64,000 nucleotides of DNA. It comes from MWCR01 sp049325475. GTDB lineage: Bacteria; Patescibacteriota; Patescibacteriia; 2-12-FULL-60-25. Location of the stretch: contig JBMOLN010000003.1 in NCBI GenBank assembly GCA_049325475.1, forward strand, positions 1 to 64,000, given 5' to 3'. Every line of letters starts with the position of its first letter. Position 1 is the first letter of the stretch. Below, piece after piece: positions 33,446 through 41,313 of this stretch. The position numbers and the translations under genes were made by a program. The notes under the pieces are model-generated. The model was given only the letters and a program-made list of their open reading frames with translations, was not told where the DNA came from and ran no database searches.

Positions 33446-34489
33446 TTATTCTTCGTCTTCTTCATCTTCTTTTTTGCGTTTGCGCGCCAGAATGAAGAAA
33501 AGGATTGCCAGGATTGCGGATAACGCGGCTATGCCCCAAAGTATGTACCACCAAAGCATATTTTGCGCTGTTTCTGAATTTACATTGCCCGGGAATTCGT
33601 GAGTGATGGTTTTATCAAAAGCTTTATTGGTTTCGATTTCGGCAATTTCCGTACTAGTTGCTTCATCTTCGATTCCCAATACTCTGCCGTTTTCATCTAC
33701 ATCGCCTGAGCCGCCGGTGGGAGCCGACGCACTTTCATTATCTGCTGAAGGTGTAATTTCATCTTCAGCACCCAAAACTCTGCCGGCATCTTCCTGCGCG
33801 GGTTCGGGCGCGGTCTCTTGGATCCAGCGGTTCGGGTCGGTTGGATATGCATCTTGTTTATCGCCGTAGCCGTCGCCGTCCGTATCGTATTTTGTCGGGC
33901 TGGTGCCGCCGGAAGCTTCATCCCAGTCGTAGATGCCGTCATTATCATCATCGCTGTCCTCGGAATCATCCTGGCCATCGCCGTCAGTATCATGGCTTTT
34001 GGCAGGATCCAAGGGATAGTCATCTTGGTCATCAGGAACGCCGTCGTTGTCATCATCCGGATCTTGGGAGTCGCCAATGCCATCGCCGTCATTATCACCG
34101 TCCACAAAGATTGAGAGTGTTGCGTAATTGTTTCCGGAATTGGCGTCTGTGATATCGCCATCCAAGATGACATTGACGCTGATTTCATGATTGCCTTTGA
34201 CTTCGGGCAGCCAGGAAACCCAGACTTCTTCGTTAGCGCCGCTGGCCTTGGCGGAAATTGACTTCATGCCGATTAAAGAAGCGCCGTCTTTGAATACAGC
34301 CGTGGCTTCTGTGTCAACTCCGCCGATATTATTGATAGTGACGTAGAGTTTTACTTTTTCACCGATCAGTACACTGTAAGAAGTGGCGTTAAATCCTCCG
34401 GCGGGTATACCGAGATCATAATCGACTGCGCGAGCTGTTAAGGGCATGAGGGCAAAAGCGACAGCCAGAAGAATATATTTGATTTTCAT
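33446..34489 (-). CDS. Surface protein with CARDB-like domain, TSP3 Ca-binding repeats and C-terminal anchor
   Basis: 347 residues. Signal peptide (MKIKYILLAVAFALMPLTARA), a beta-sandwich of CARDB type (about 25-130: KVKLYVTINNIGGVDTEATA), four to five thrombospondin type 3 Ca-binding repeats (DGDNDGDGIGDSQDPDDDND and similar, about 130-220), an acidic linker with twice-repeated GRVLGAEDE/GRVLGIEDE, and a membrane helix (WYILWGIAALSAILAILFFILA) before a basic then acidic tail. Likely a Ca-stiffened stalk anchored in the membrane and exposed outside. A TAAAAT box lies 12 nt before the ATG. Confidence 0.85.
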   Translation of the reverse strand: MKIKYILLAVAFALMPLTARAVDYDLGIPAGGFNATSYSVLIGEKVKLYVTINNIGGVDTEATAVFKDGASLIGMKSISAKASGANEEVWVSWLPEVKGNHEISVNVILDGDITDANSGNNYATLSIFVDGDNDGDGIGDSQDPDDDNDGVPDDQDDYPLDPAKSHDTDGDGQDDSEDSDDDNDGIYDWDEASGGTSPTKYDTDGDGYGDKQDAYPTDPNRWIQETAPEPAQEDAGRVLGAEDEITPSADNESASAPTGGSGDVDENGRVLGIEDEATSTEIAEIETNKAFDKTITHEFPGNVNSETAQNMLWWYILWGIAALSAILAILFFILARKRKKEDEEDEE

Positions 34490-34663
34490 ATGAATAGAAG
34501 TATTTTAGCAGACAATAAGATAATCGTACAACTAGGCAATTCGTACGTCGAACAGCGTCGAGTATGACATGATAATGCATAATTTAATTAATTTGACGTT
34601 TGGGGTTAACTTGCTTAAGCTTTGGGCTAAGCGTCAAGGATGAAGAAGATAACGGAGGTTCTC

Positions 34664-36268
34664 ATGGCTAAGCGAACTGCGCTCATTTCGGTCTTTCACA
34701 AGCAGGGAATCGTGGAGTTTTGTGAAAAGCTCGTAGAACTGGATTTTGAGCTGATTGCCTCGGGCGGCACAGCCAAGCATCTCAAGGATGCGGGCCTCGT
34801 TGTCCGTGATGTGGCGGAGCTGGTGGGCGGGGATGCAATTCTCGGCCATCGGGTAGTCACGTTGTCGCGCGAGATCCACGCCGGGCTCATGGCGCGGGAT
34901 ACTGCGGAAGACCGCGCCGAGTTGGAAAGATTGGGGATTCCGTGGATCGATTTGGTTTGCGTGGATCTTTATCCCTTGGAAGAGGAGATCGCCAAACCGG
35001 AAGCGACCATGCAGAGCGTGCTCGAAAAGACGGACGTGGGTGGACCGTCCATGTTGAGATCGGCGGCCAAGGGCCGGCGGATTGTCGTCTGCGATCCGGC
35101 GGATCGCATATCGGTTTTGCAGGTGATCGTTTTTGAACAGGATAATGATCCGGAGTTTCGTGATTTACTTGCCGCCAAAGCGGAGTATGTTTGCGCCAGA
35201 TATTCATTGGCGTCGGCGCGTTTCATCGGCGGCGGTAAGTTTGACGGGATGATCGGTTCACAAGTGCGTGAACTCAAATATGGAGAGAATGCGCATCAAG
35301 CGCCGGCGTATCATTTCGTTGCCGATGATGCGGATCCGTTGGCATTGCACAGGTTTGAGTTGGTTCATGGCGATCGTCCGGGTTATGTGAATACTTGCGA
35401 CATGGACAGACTGGTGATTACGGCGGTGCACATTGCCGCCCAGTTTGAAAAAGCCGGTAAAGAGCTACCGCATCTGGCGTTGGCCGTGAAACACGGCAAT
35501 GTTTGCGGAGCTTGTTACGCCGCGACCAAGGAAGAAGCCATACGCGGCATGATCGAAGGAGAGCCGCAAGATATTTTTGGCGGTTTCATTTTGACCACAT
35601 TTCCCATCAGAAAGGAGCATGCAGAGCTCTTGGTGAAATACCTACATCATGCCAAGGGCAAACGGGTGATCTCCGGTATTTTGGCGCCGGGATTTGCCAA
35701 TGAGGCCAAGGAAATTTTGACTTTCAAGGTCAGCAATTGCTGTCTGTTTGCGAATCATGCTTTAGCGGATCTGGGAGCAAAGGATCTGGATCGTGAACGT
35801 ATTTTGCGCAGAGTGCGCGGAGGCTTTTTGATGCAACCGAATTATTTGAGCGTTCCGGATCCGGAAGATCCGCAGATCCAGAAGGTTGGACCTTGTGAAT
35901 ATGGCTTTGAGGATATATTACTAGCCATGGCCATCGGCCGCACGGCCAACAGTAATACAATCGTACTAACCAAAGCGGGCAAGCTGATTGGCGCAGGCAT
36001 TGGGCAAAAAAGCCGCGTGCGAGCCGCGAAGCTGGCAATCGATATTGCCCGCGGAGCAGGACACGATGTAAGTGGCGCAATTGCTTACTCGGATAGCTTT
36101 TTTCCATTCTCTGACGGTCCGGCGGTTCTGGCCGAAGCCGGTGTGGCGTTCATTTTTTCGTCCAGCGGCTCGGTGCGAGATCAGGATACCAGCGAACTTT
36201 GCAAATCCGCCGGAGTTACGCTGTGGCTCTACCCTGACAAACTTGGCAGAGGATTTTTTGGACATTGA
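34664..36268 (+). CDS. purH: Bifunctional AICAR transformylase / IMP cyclohydrolase
   Basis: 534 residues from the ATG at 34664, with CGGAGG 6 nt upstream. N-terminal MGS-like cyclohydrolase (ALISVFHKQGIVEFCEKL, ASGGTAKHLKDAG, TLSREIHAGLMAR, DVGGPSMLRSAAKG) and C-terminal transformylase (LKYGENAHQ, AVKHGNVCGACYA with the Lys-His pair, GFILTTFPI, SDSFFPFSDGPAVLAEAG). It makes the last two steps of IMP synthesis. No other purine gene is in the window. Its GC content, Shine-Dalgarno site and spacer style are those of the orphan genes rather than of ileS or ruvA, which could mean later acquisition. Confidence 0.95.
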   Translation: MAKRTALISVFHKQGIVEFCEKLVELDFELIASGGTAKHLKDAGLVVRDVAELVGGDAILGHRVVTLSREIHAGLMARDTAEDRAELERLGIPWIDLVCVDLYPLEEEIAKPEATMQSVLEKTDVGGPSMLRSAAKGRRIVVCDPADRISVLQVIVFEQDNDPEFRDLLAAKAEYVCARYSLASARFIGGGKFDGMIGSQVRELKYGENAHQAPAYHFVADDADPLALHRFELVHGDRPGYVNTCDMDRLVITAVHIAAQFEKAGKELPHLALAVKHGNVCGACYAATKEEAIRGMIEGEPQDIFGGFILTTFPIRKEHAELLVKYLHHAKGKRVISGILAPGFANEAKEILTFKVSNCCLFANHALADLGAKDLDRERILRRVRGGFLMQPNYLSVPDPEDPQIQKVGPCEYGFEDILLAMAIGRTANSNTIVLTKAGKLIGAGIGQKSRVRAAKLAIDIARGAGHDVSGAIAYSDSFFPFSDGPAVLAEAGVAFIFSSSGSVRDQDTSELCKSAGVTLWLYPDKLGRGFFGH

Positions 36269-36282
36269 GCGCGGAATTCGTA

Positions 36283-36450
36283 TTACGTATTACGTATTAC
36301 GAACTTGGTCGCGTTTAACGCGATCTGAACTCGGAACTCGGAACTCGGAACAACTCACCCGAAGCACCTCCTTAGTAAGGAGGTTGGGAGGATCTGCCGT
36401 AACTAAAATACGAACTTAACTCTTTGAACTTGTTACTTGTTACTTGTAAC
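36283..36450. repeat. ATTACGTATTACGT, CTCGGAACTCGG and ACTTGTTACTTG word arrays plus palindromes
   Basis: GTATTACGTATTACGTATTA (36281-36300), GTCGCGTTTAACGCGAT (36308-36324), AACTCGGAACTCGGAACTCG (36328-36349), CCTCCTTAGTAAGGAGG (36367-36383) and GTTACTTGTTACTTGTAACT (36430-36451). Confidence 0.8.
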
Positions 36451-36474
36451 TTGATTACATCTTTGACTTTCAAT

Positions 36475-36497
36475 CCCCTTATTAAAAGGGGTTTTTT
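36475..36497 (+). terminator. Intrinsic terminator downstream of purH
   Basis: CCCCTT/AAGGGG arms followed by TTTTTTGTT. Confidence 0.8.
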
Positions 36498-36558
36498 GTT
36501 GGGCAAAAGTTAAGCATTTTGACAGAAGCTAAAAAATCCAGCATAGTTTTAGCCGCAT

Positions 36559-36635
36559 GCACTCATAGCTCAGCTGGATAGAGCGCTTCCCTCCGAAGGA
36601 AGAGGTCAGACGTTCGAATCGTCTTGGGTGCACCA
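36559..36635 (+). tRNA. tRNA-Arg (anticodon CCG)
   Basis: 77 nt with encoded CCA. Acceptor GCACTCA/TGGGTGC, D-arm AGCTCAGCTGGATAGAGC, anticodon stem CTTCC/GGAAG with loop CTCCGAA, T-arm with GTTCGAATC. Reads CGG. Confidence 0.95.
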
Positions 36636-36641
36636 CGTAAA

Positions 36642-36668
36642 AGCCTCCGAAAAACCGGAGGTTTTTTG
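36642..36668 (+). terminator. Intrinsic terminator of tRNA-Arg
   Basis: CCTCCG/CGGAGG arms followed by TTTTTTG. Confidence 0.85.
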
Positions 36669-36670
36669 TC

Positions 36671-36760
36671 GGCTCACGTGGCGCAGCTGGTAAAATGCTT
36701 AACCAAAACTGCGCGTTTTTCTATCGAATTACCTGGCGTGGCCGGAGTTTTGGCCGGATG
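36671..36760 (+). other. tRNA-like 5' fragment in spacer
   Basis: GGCTCACGTGGCGCAGCTGG followed by TAAAATGC resembles a tRNA acceptor strand and D-arm, but no anticodon arm or TTCRA T-loop follows. It may be a tRNA remnant or chance. Confidence 0.3.
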
Positions 36761-36763
36761 GCA

Positions 36764-36792
36764 AAAGAGGCTGGAGCCTCTTTATATTTTTG
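36764..36792. terminator. Terminator between tRNA locus and BKACE gene
   Basis: AAAGAGGC/GCCTCTTT arms followed by ATATTTTTG; the stem overlaps the end of the minus-strand BKACE gene. Confidence 0.6.
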
Positions 36793-37702
36793 TCTGTTCT
36801 TTCCCTTTTAAGCCCAACATTTCTCTTGTTTCATCCGCTGTGGCGATTTCGCGGCCGAGATCGAGAGCTATTTGTTTAATTTTTTCCACTTGTTCGGCGT
36901 TGGATTGGGCGAGAACTCCTTTGTCGAGATAAAGATTGTCCTCGAGACCGACTCTGACATTGCCGCCGGCGCGGAGAGAGAGCTCGGCAATGGGGAATTG
37001 GTGACGGCCGGCTCCCAAGACGGAGAAAATATATCTATCGCCAAAAAGTTTGTCGGCTGTCGCTTTCATAAAATGAAAAGCCTGTTCGTCCGCTCCGATT
37101 CCACCCATGACTCCGAAGATGAATTGGATGAAAAACGGAGGCTTGATCAACCCACGGTCGGCGAAGTGGGCGAGATTGTAGAGATGGCCGGCATCGTAGC
37201 ATTCGTACTCGAATTTGGTACCCAGATCGCTGACGTGATTTATAATGTACTCGATATCTTTAAAAGTATTGCGGAAGACGATATCTTCGGATTTTAGTAA
37301 GAATTCTTTTTCCCAATTAAACTTCCAGTTTACGTCCGCTTTGGCGGCGCGGGCTACGTTGAAGTTGATAGAGCCCATGTTGAGAGAGCAGAGTTCGGGT
37401 TCGAAAATTTTGACGGCCGCCAGGCGTTCGTCGAGAGTCATGCCAAGGGCAACTCCGGTTGAGATATTTAAAATCGCATCGGTTTCGGAATTTATTTTGC
37501 TTAAAAATTGACGGAAAATTTCCGGATCATTTGTTGGGAAGCCGTTTTCCGGTTGTCGGGCATGCAGATGAATGATAGCGGCACCGGCTTTTGATGCTTC
37601 GATACTTTGTTCGGCGATCTGATCAGGTGTCACCGGGAGGTGGGGGGAGAGGCTGGGAGTGTGGATGGCGCCGGTGATTGCGCAGCTGATGATTGACTTC
37701 AT
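36782..37702 (-). CDS. BKACE-family beta-keto acid cleavage enzyme (DUF849)
   Basis: 306 residues, TIM barrel. AAIIHLHARQPENGFPTNDPE carries the zinc His pair (about 46/48), then ILNISTGVALGMTLDERL, ELCSLNMGSINF, and the C-terminal IAELSLRAGGNVRVGLEDNLYLDKG with the conserved Arg and Glu. Family members condense a beta-keto acid with acetyl-CoA to give acetoacetate and a CoA ester; the 3-keto-5-aminohexanoate enzyme of lysine fermentation is the prototype. Substrate unknown. No lysine fermentation genes are nearby and such enzymes are not expected in a reduced genome, so it may act alone on an imported compound. Confidence 0.9.
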   Translation of the reverse strand: MKSIISCAITGAIHTPSLSPHLPVTPDQIAEQSIEASKAGAAIIHLHARQPENGFPTNDPEIFRQFLSKINSETDAILNISTGVALGMTLDERLAAVKIFEPELCSLNMGSINFNVARAAKADVNWKFNWEKEFLLKSEDIVFRNTFKDIEYIINHVSDLGTKFEYECYDAGHLYNLAHFADRGLIKPPFFIQFIFGVMGGIGADEQAFHFMKATADKLFGDRYIFSVLGAGRHQFPIAELSLRAGGNVRVGLEDNLYLDKGVLAQSNAEQVEKIKQIALDLGREIATADETREMLGLKGKEQTKI

Positions 37703-37703
37703 A

Positions 37704-37830
37704 ATTTATTATCTATTATCTATTATCTATCACCATTTAATTAGTAGCTGGAATTTAGCACGAAGCGCGAAGCACGAAGCACGGGGTATCTAGCGACTAG
37801 CGATGCGTACTAAGTACAAAGTACTATTTG
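37704..37830. repeat. TATTATC and CGAAGCA word arrays
   Basis: TTTATTATCTATTATCTATT (37706-37725), CACGAAGCGCGAAGCACGAA (37758-37777), CTAGCGACTAGCG and GTACTAAGTACAAAGTACTA. Nothing gene-like to 37930. Confidence 0.75.
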
Positions 37831-37934
37831 TATGTCAATCAAGAGTTATTACTAATGAATAATGCATAATGCTTAGCACATGATAACTAAAATTTCAATT
37901 ATGAACAATCTTACTATTTGCGAAAATCAAGATT

Positions 37935-37960
37935 AAAAAAAGATCCGAGGGGTTGGATCA
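37935..37960 (-). terminator. Intrinsic terminator
   Basis: GATCC/GGATC arms followed on the minus strand by TTTTTTTAATC. Confidence 0.75.
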
Positions 37961-37963
37961 ATA

Positions 37964-38671
37964 TCATTGCGTAAGTTCCGGATGTTCTCTGGCGAATCTT
38001 GCCAGTTTTTCCGGATCGTTGGATTCTCTAACAGCCAGTGCCAGACGTCTGTTAAAGGCTATCTGTATTTGTTCCAAGAACCAGTTTCTTGCTTGTTGGG
38101 CAATTTGCTCATCGCCTGTTTGCCAAACATGTAGTGCAATACGAACAGCTATTTTGTCACAGTATTGTTGTTGAATGCCTATCGGCTTATCGATTCGGCT
38201 TGGCGGTACATGGTCGATAAGCATGTATGTTATGTATGAATCGCGATCATTATCATAAACAATACAAAAACGATTGTATTCAGTTACCCATTCACGATGA
38301 AGGACGACTCTAACCTCTCTTGTTACCGGAAGATATACATAACCAAAGATTGTTTCGTTGGGAGCAAAATAAATCGAATGGCCACCTTTAAGTTCAATTG
38401 CATCTTTTTGTTGACAAAAATTTCGTAATAGGCCCAGAGTCAGTTTTATATCATCCAGCGATTGCAGTCGATTTATTATGATCTCAAATTTTCCATAACA
38501 TTCATGAGACGGTCTTTGTTTTTGTGCGCTTGCCATTAATTGTTGAAATTCGTTTACGGTTTTACAAACATCATATATTTTCGTCGCATCGTCTATGTAT
38601 GCTTGCTTGACTTGTTTTTGTCTCTTATCATCGGCAGGTGCCGGCTGTGGTTCGCGATAATAATTTTGCAT
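37964..38671 (-). CDS. Orphan soluble protein
   Basis: 235 residues, AAAGGA 6-7 nt before the ATG. N-terminal 90 residues helical (KQVKQAYIDDATKIYDVCKTV), a central beta region (HSIYFAPNETIFGYVYLPVTREVRVVLHREW) and a helical C-terminus ending KLARFAREHPELTQ. No signal peptide, no known motif. Single-gene unit with its own terminator. Confidence 0.72.
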   Translation of the reverse strand: MQNYYREPQPAPADDKRQKQVKQAYIDDATKIYDVCKTVNEFQQLMASAQKQRPSHECYGKFEIIINRLQSLDDIKLTLGLLRNFCQQKDAIELKGGHSIYFAPNETIFGYVYLPVTREVRVVLHREWVTEYNRFCIVYDNDRDSYITYMLIDHVPPSRIDKPIGIQQQYCDKIAVRIALHVWQTGDEQIAQQARNWFLEQIQIAFNRRLALAVRESNDPEKLARFAREHPELTQ

Positions 38672-38744
38672 CGCTTATCCTTTTGTGAAGGTTCTTTATG
38701 GTTTTAGGTTAGCAGGAATTCGGAATAAGTCAAGAGTCATTATT

Positions 38745-38880
38745 AATGCATAATGCAGAATGCAGAGCGCATAACAATCTAAATCTGTATTACAAACACT
38801 GACTTAAGCTCTTGAAATCACATATCTATGATTTGAAATTTGAGTAGTGAGTAATGTGTACTAAGCAAATGTCAATCAAG
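38745..38880. repeat. AATGCATAATGCAGAATGC word array
   Basis: ATTAATGCATAATGCAGAAT and GAGCGCATAAC words, also seen at 37855-37885 and 47700-47735. Confidence 0.6.
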
Positions 38881-38911
38881 AATCATCCTGATAATCTTGA
38901 TAATCAAGATT

Positions 38912-38936
38912 AAAAAAAGAGCTGAGAGCTCTTTAT
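38912..38936 (-). terminator. Intrinsic terminator
   Basis: AGAGCT/AGCTCT arms followed on the minus strand by TTTTTTTAATC. Confidence 0.8.
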
Positions 38937-39442
38937 TTTGCGGCTTGAGGTGAGTTGGTGCAGGCCCAGACGCGGGACCCGGCTTCGGTCAGGGTGCCGT
39001 TGATGCAGGTGCAGGGCGGGCCGCCAAAGTAGTTTTGGAATTCGTCGCCGCCGAGCGGGACGAATTGATCGCCTACGCATTGGAATGTTGCGTGGGTGAT
39101 GAAATGGTCTTTAACGAGCGGCTTGCTGTAGCTCACCCGGCAGGACAATGTGCCGGCGTCCAGGTTGTGTTCGCAGGCAAGTGCCGTGCGGTCACCCAGG
39201 GCTTCGTGCTTGTTGCCGACAATCAGCACTCGGCAGATGTTTTGGCCATTTTCTTTTGCGCAGGTGATTTCTTCGTTGGGCTGCTGTGGCTGAGCTTGCG
39301 TTGCGGGCATGTTGGCTGTCTGTTGGGCAGCGTCATCGGCAATGATGGGCGGTGCTTTGGGCGCGGGCGGCTGCTGGCCGGCTGCGCAACCGAATACGGA
39401 TGCAAAAGACAGGATACTGATTGCAAGGAGCGGGTTTTTCAT
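38933..39442 (-). CDS. Orphan lipoprotein
   Basis: 169 residues, AAAAGGA about 7 nt before the ATG. Signal peptide MKNPLLAISILSFASVFGC with lipobox SVFGC (Cys 19), a Pro/Ala/Gln-rich tether (20-55), then a compact domain with at least eight Cys (ITCAKENGQNICRVL, LACEHNLDAGTLSCRVS, FQCVG, PPCTCINGTL, WACTNSP), suggesting several disulphides and so an oxidising, extracytoplasmic place. No family recognised. GC-rich relative to conserved genes. Confidence 0.78.
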   Translation of the reverse strand: MKNPLLAISILSFASVFGCAAGQQPPAPKAPPIIADDAAQQTANMPATQAQPQQPNEEITCAKENGQNICRVLIVGNKHEALGDRTALACEHNLDAGTLSCRVSYSKPLVKDHFITHATFQCVGDQFVPLGGDEFQNYFGGPPCTCINGTLTEAGSRVWACTNSPQAAK

Positions 39443-39499
39443 GTTTTTTCCTTTTGCGGAAGTTGGCTGTAATTAAGCATTTTTTATGGATTTTGTCAA

Positions 39500-39562
39500 G
39501 ACTCCCTCTCTCTGCCCTTCGATAAACTCAGGGCACCTCTCCCCCGCTAGCAGGGGAAAGAA
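39500..39562. repeat. CCTC-type repeat
   Basis: ACTCCCTCTCTCTGCCCTTC head, GCCCT/AGGGC pair, CCTCTCCCCCGCTAGCAGGGG tail: a REP-like spacer element. Confidence 0.65.
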
Positions 39563-39571
39563 GTCGTACTA

Positions 39572-39606
39572 AAGTAAAATCCGGCAGACTTGCTGCCGGT
39601 TTATTT
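39572..39606 (-). terminator. Terminator-like 28-bp repeat, copy 1
   Basis: CCGGCAG/CTGCCGG arms followed on the minus strand by ATTTTACTT. The 28 bp from AAGTAAAATCC to CTGCCGG recur exactly at 40436-40463. Confidence 0.7.
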
Positions 39607-39618
39607 GAATGATTCAAT

Positions 39619-40356
39619 TTATTTATTCTGTTTTTTTTCTTGAACTTGTGTTCGGGCTTGTAATTCGTGAAGGTAATTAAGCCGCATTGTTTTTGACCAG
39701 ATTTCGACAAAATCAATTGGCATTAAACCTTTTAGAGTGGGCGACATGCTTTTTGGATCATAACCCATTACGGTTTTTCCCAAAGCGAAAAATAATAAAT
39801 CTCTGCCGGTTGATCTGCTGAAAAGTCCTGTTCCGCCTCTGCCGGTTTCATCGTACATTTTTTGGTAATCGGCAATAAGTTTATCAATTTGTTCTTGGTT
39901 GGGCTTGCCTTGTTCTTTTTGTATTTGTTGAGCTTCGAGTACCCAATCATTTACGCCATTTGGATATAACTTGTCATCACTAAAAAGTTTTTTATAGAAA
40001 TCAAATATTAATCTTTGAAAATCTTCGGGAAGATGATTAGTGGGAGGATTTTTATAACCGGGAAGTTTTCTTTTAAACCATTCGTCAGGAGTTTCATCAA
40101 ATTCGGATAATTCACCTTCGGAAAATCTCCGCAGACTATCCAATAATAAAATATTATCAATCATGGCTTGTCCATGTTTGGATTCGAAGTTATATTCGCT
40201 CATTTCTCTTCGAGAGCTTCTATATAAGAATCTGCCCAGTTTTTCCATGTGCGCTTCTATTGTTTCATCAAGTTCAGGATTATGGGTTCGTTCTCTAACT
40301 GCTTTGATTACCCAAGCTTGTTGTTTCTCGGGTTTTGTTGGTTGATCAAAATTCAT
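39619..40356 (-). CDS. Orphan soluble protein
   Basis: 245 residues, low GC. Helical, polar, with many Lys/Glu/Gln; opening MNFDQPTKPEKQQAWVIKAV and closing in a charged tail (QARTQVQEKKQNK). TGRGGTGLFSRSTGRDLLFFALG near 180 is the most structured-looking part. No signal peptide, no recognised motif. A TATAAA box ends 6 nt before the ATG, so the mRNA may be leaderless, unlike the other orphan genes around it. Confidence 0.7.
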   Translation of the reverse strand: MNFDQPTKPEKQQAWVIKAVRERTHNPELDETIEAHMEKLGRFLYRSSRREMSEYNFESKHGQAMIDNILLLDSLRRFSEGELSEFDETPDEWFKRKLPGYKNPPTNHLPEDFQRLIFDFYKKLFSDDKLYPNGVNDWVLEAQQIQKEQGKPNQEQIDKLIADYQKMYDETGRGGTGLFSRSTGRDLLFFALGKTVMGYDPKSMSPTLKGLMPIDFVEIWSKTMRLNYLHELQARTQVQEKKQNK

Positions 40357-40435
40357 ATTGATTTTATATTTGAAATTATATCCTGGAATACGTTATTTGC
40401 ATAATTTTTTATATGAATTGAATGTTATCGTTATA

Positions 40436-40470
40436 AAGTAAAATCCGGCAGACTTGCTGCCGGGATAAGA
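40436..40470 (-). terminator. Terminator-like 28-bp repeat, copy 2
   Basis: Identical to 39572-39599. It lies after the next minus-strand gene. Confidence 0.7.
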
Positions 40471-40514
40471 AAGAGTATCAGCTGCTTTTCAAGAAATAAA
40501 CGCTCACGTCGGGA

Positions 40515-41078
40515 TCAACCCGGCAAAAGCGCTTTGGCGATGCGTATGATTTTGAGATTGCCAAAGTTGGCTTGAACATCGCCGACAAGGTCGCGGGCCA
40601 ACTTGATATTCAGATCATCTCCGTCGATTTCATCGTCATAGAGATTGTGGACCACCTCAAAGAGTTTGAAGAGGCGGATCTCGGGAGGTGCGCTCCAGCG
40701 CAAACTGCCGTCATCATTTTTGACGCGGCTTAGGCAGCGCAATGAACGGATCTGCTCCAGCTGAATTCGGTCGGCATCGGGCGCTTTGCCGGTTTGCGGT
40801 TCGAGAGCATGCTCGAGGAGCACTTTGTAGCCTGCCAGGCGTAAGTCTTGCTCAATATCCGGAGCGCTCAAGATGGAGATGGCGCACCAGAGAGGGTGGA
40901 CAGCAAAGGGGGTTGCAAGATCGTGCTTGCGAACATTGGCGCGAGGGTCATTTGCATCCCTTTGAAGTGCCGTGATGACATGCGCGAGTTTTGCGGCCCA
41001 GCACCAGGCCGTGTAGCGCGATGCCATCTCTTGCAGAGGAGTGAGAGAAGAGGTGAGTTTTTCTGCGGGTTGGCCCAT
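40515..41078 (-). CDS. Degenerate HD-domain (RelA/SpoT-type) protein
   Basis: 187 residues, CGGAGG 6 nt before the ATG. Paralogue of the protein at 46540-47067: both have a HPLWC motif (here FAVHPLWCAISIL), PxEIRLFKL followed by an HNL- or SNL-type turn (KLFEVVHNLYD) and a C-terminal VxxNFGNLKIIRIAKALL. These match the first, last and flanking elements of a RelA/SpoT-type HD phosphohydrolase, but the central HD is replaced (LLEHALEPQTG), so metal binding and ppGpp-type hydrolysis are probably lost. Possibly a regulatory or decoy paralogue. Confidence 0.65.
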   Translation of the reverse strand: MGQPAEKLTSSLTPLQEMASRYTAWCWAAKLAHVITALQRDANDPRANVRKHDLATPFAVHPLWCAISILSAPDIEQDLRLAGYKVLLEHALEPQTGKAPDADRIQLEQIRSLRCLSRVKNDDGSLRWSAPPEIRLFKLFEVVHNLYDDEIDGDDLNIKLARDLVGDVQANFGNLKIIRIAKALLPG

Positions 41079-41199
41079 GGTTGCCTCCGTGGTTTTGGTT
41101 TTTCGAAGATCGTTATTGCATAAGATACAGGTAGATTGTGGATATGTCAGAATAAATTACAAAATGTGTAATAAAATTACAGAAAATAGCGTAAAATAC

Positions 41200-41229
41200 T
41201 TGACAAATAAGGGTTTTTTAGTGTATTTT
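41200..41229 (+). promoter_or_regulatory. Sigma70-type promoter of the TrmB gene
   Basis: TTGACA, 18-nt spacer, TATTTT. A palindromic GGACTTAGTCC lies between it and the gene (about 41262-41272), a possible operator. Confidence 0.45.
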
Positions 41230-41313
41230 GAAGTTGTATAAATATAATACAATTAATCATAGGACTTAGTCCTAGTCATAAAAACTAACACTAAGCTCTG
41301 CAAAGACGATGTT

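Noticed and set aside
35000..36100. Long antisense frames within purH, and similar frames inside ileS, elp3 and polX
   Set aside because: Shadows of high-GC3 or conserved coding sequence; the sense proteins have full family motifs.
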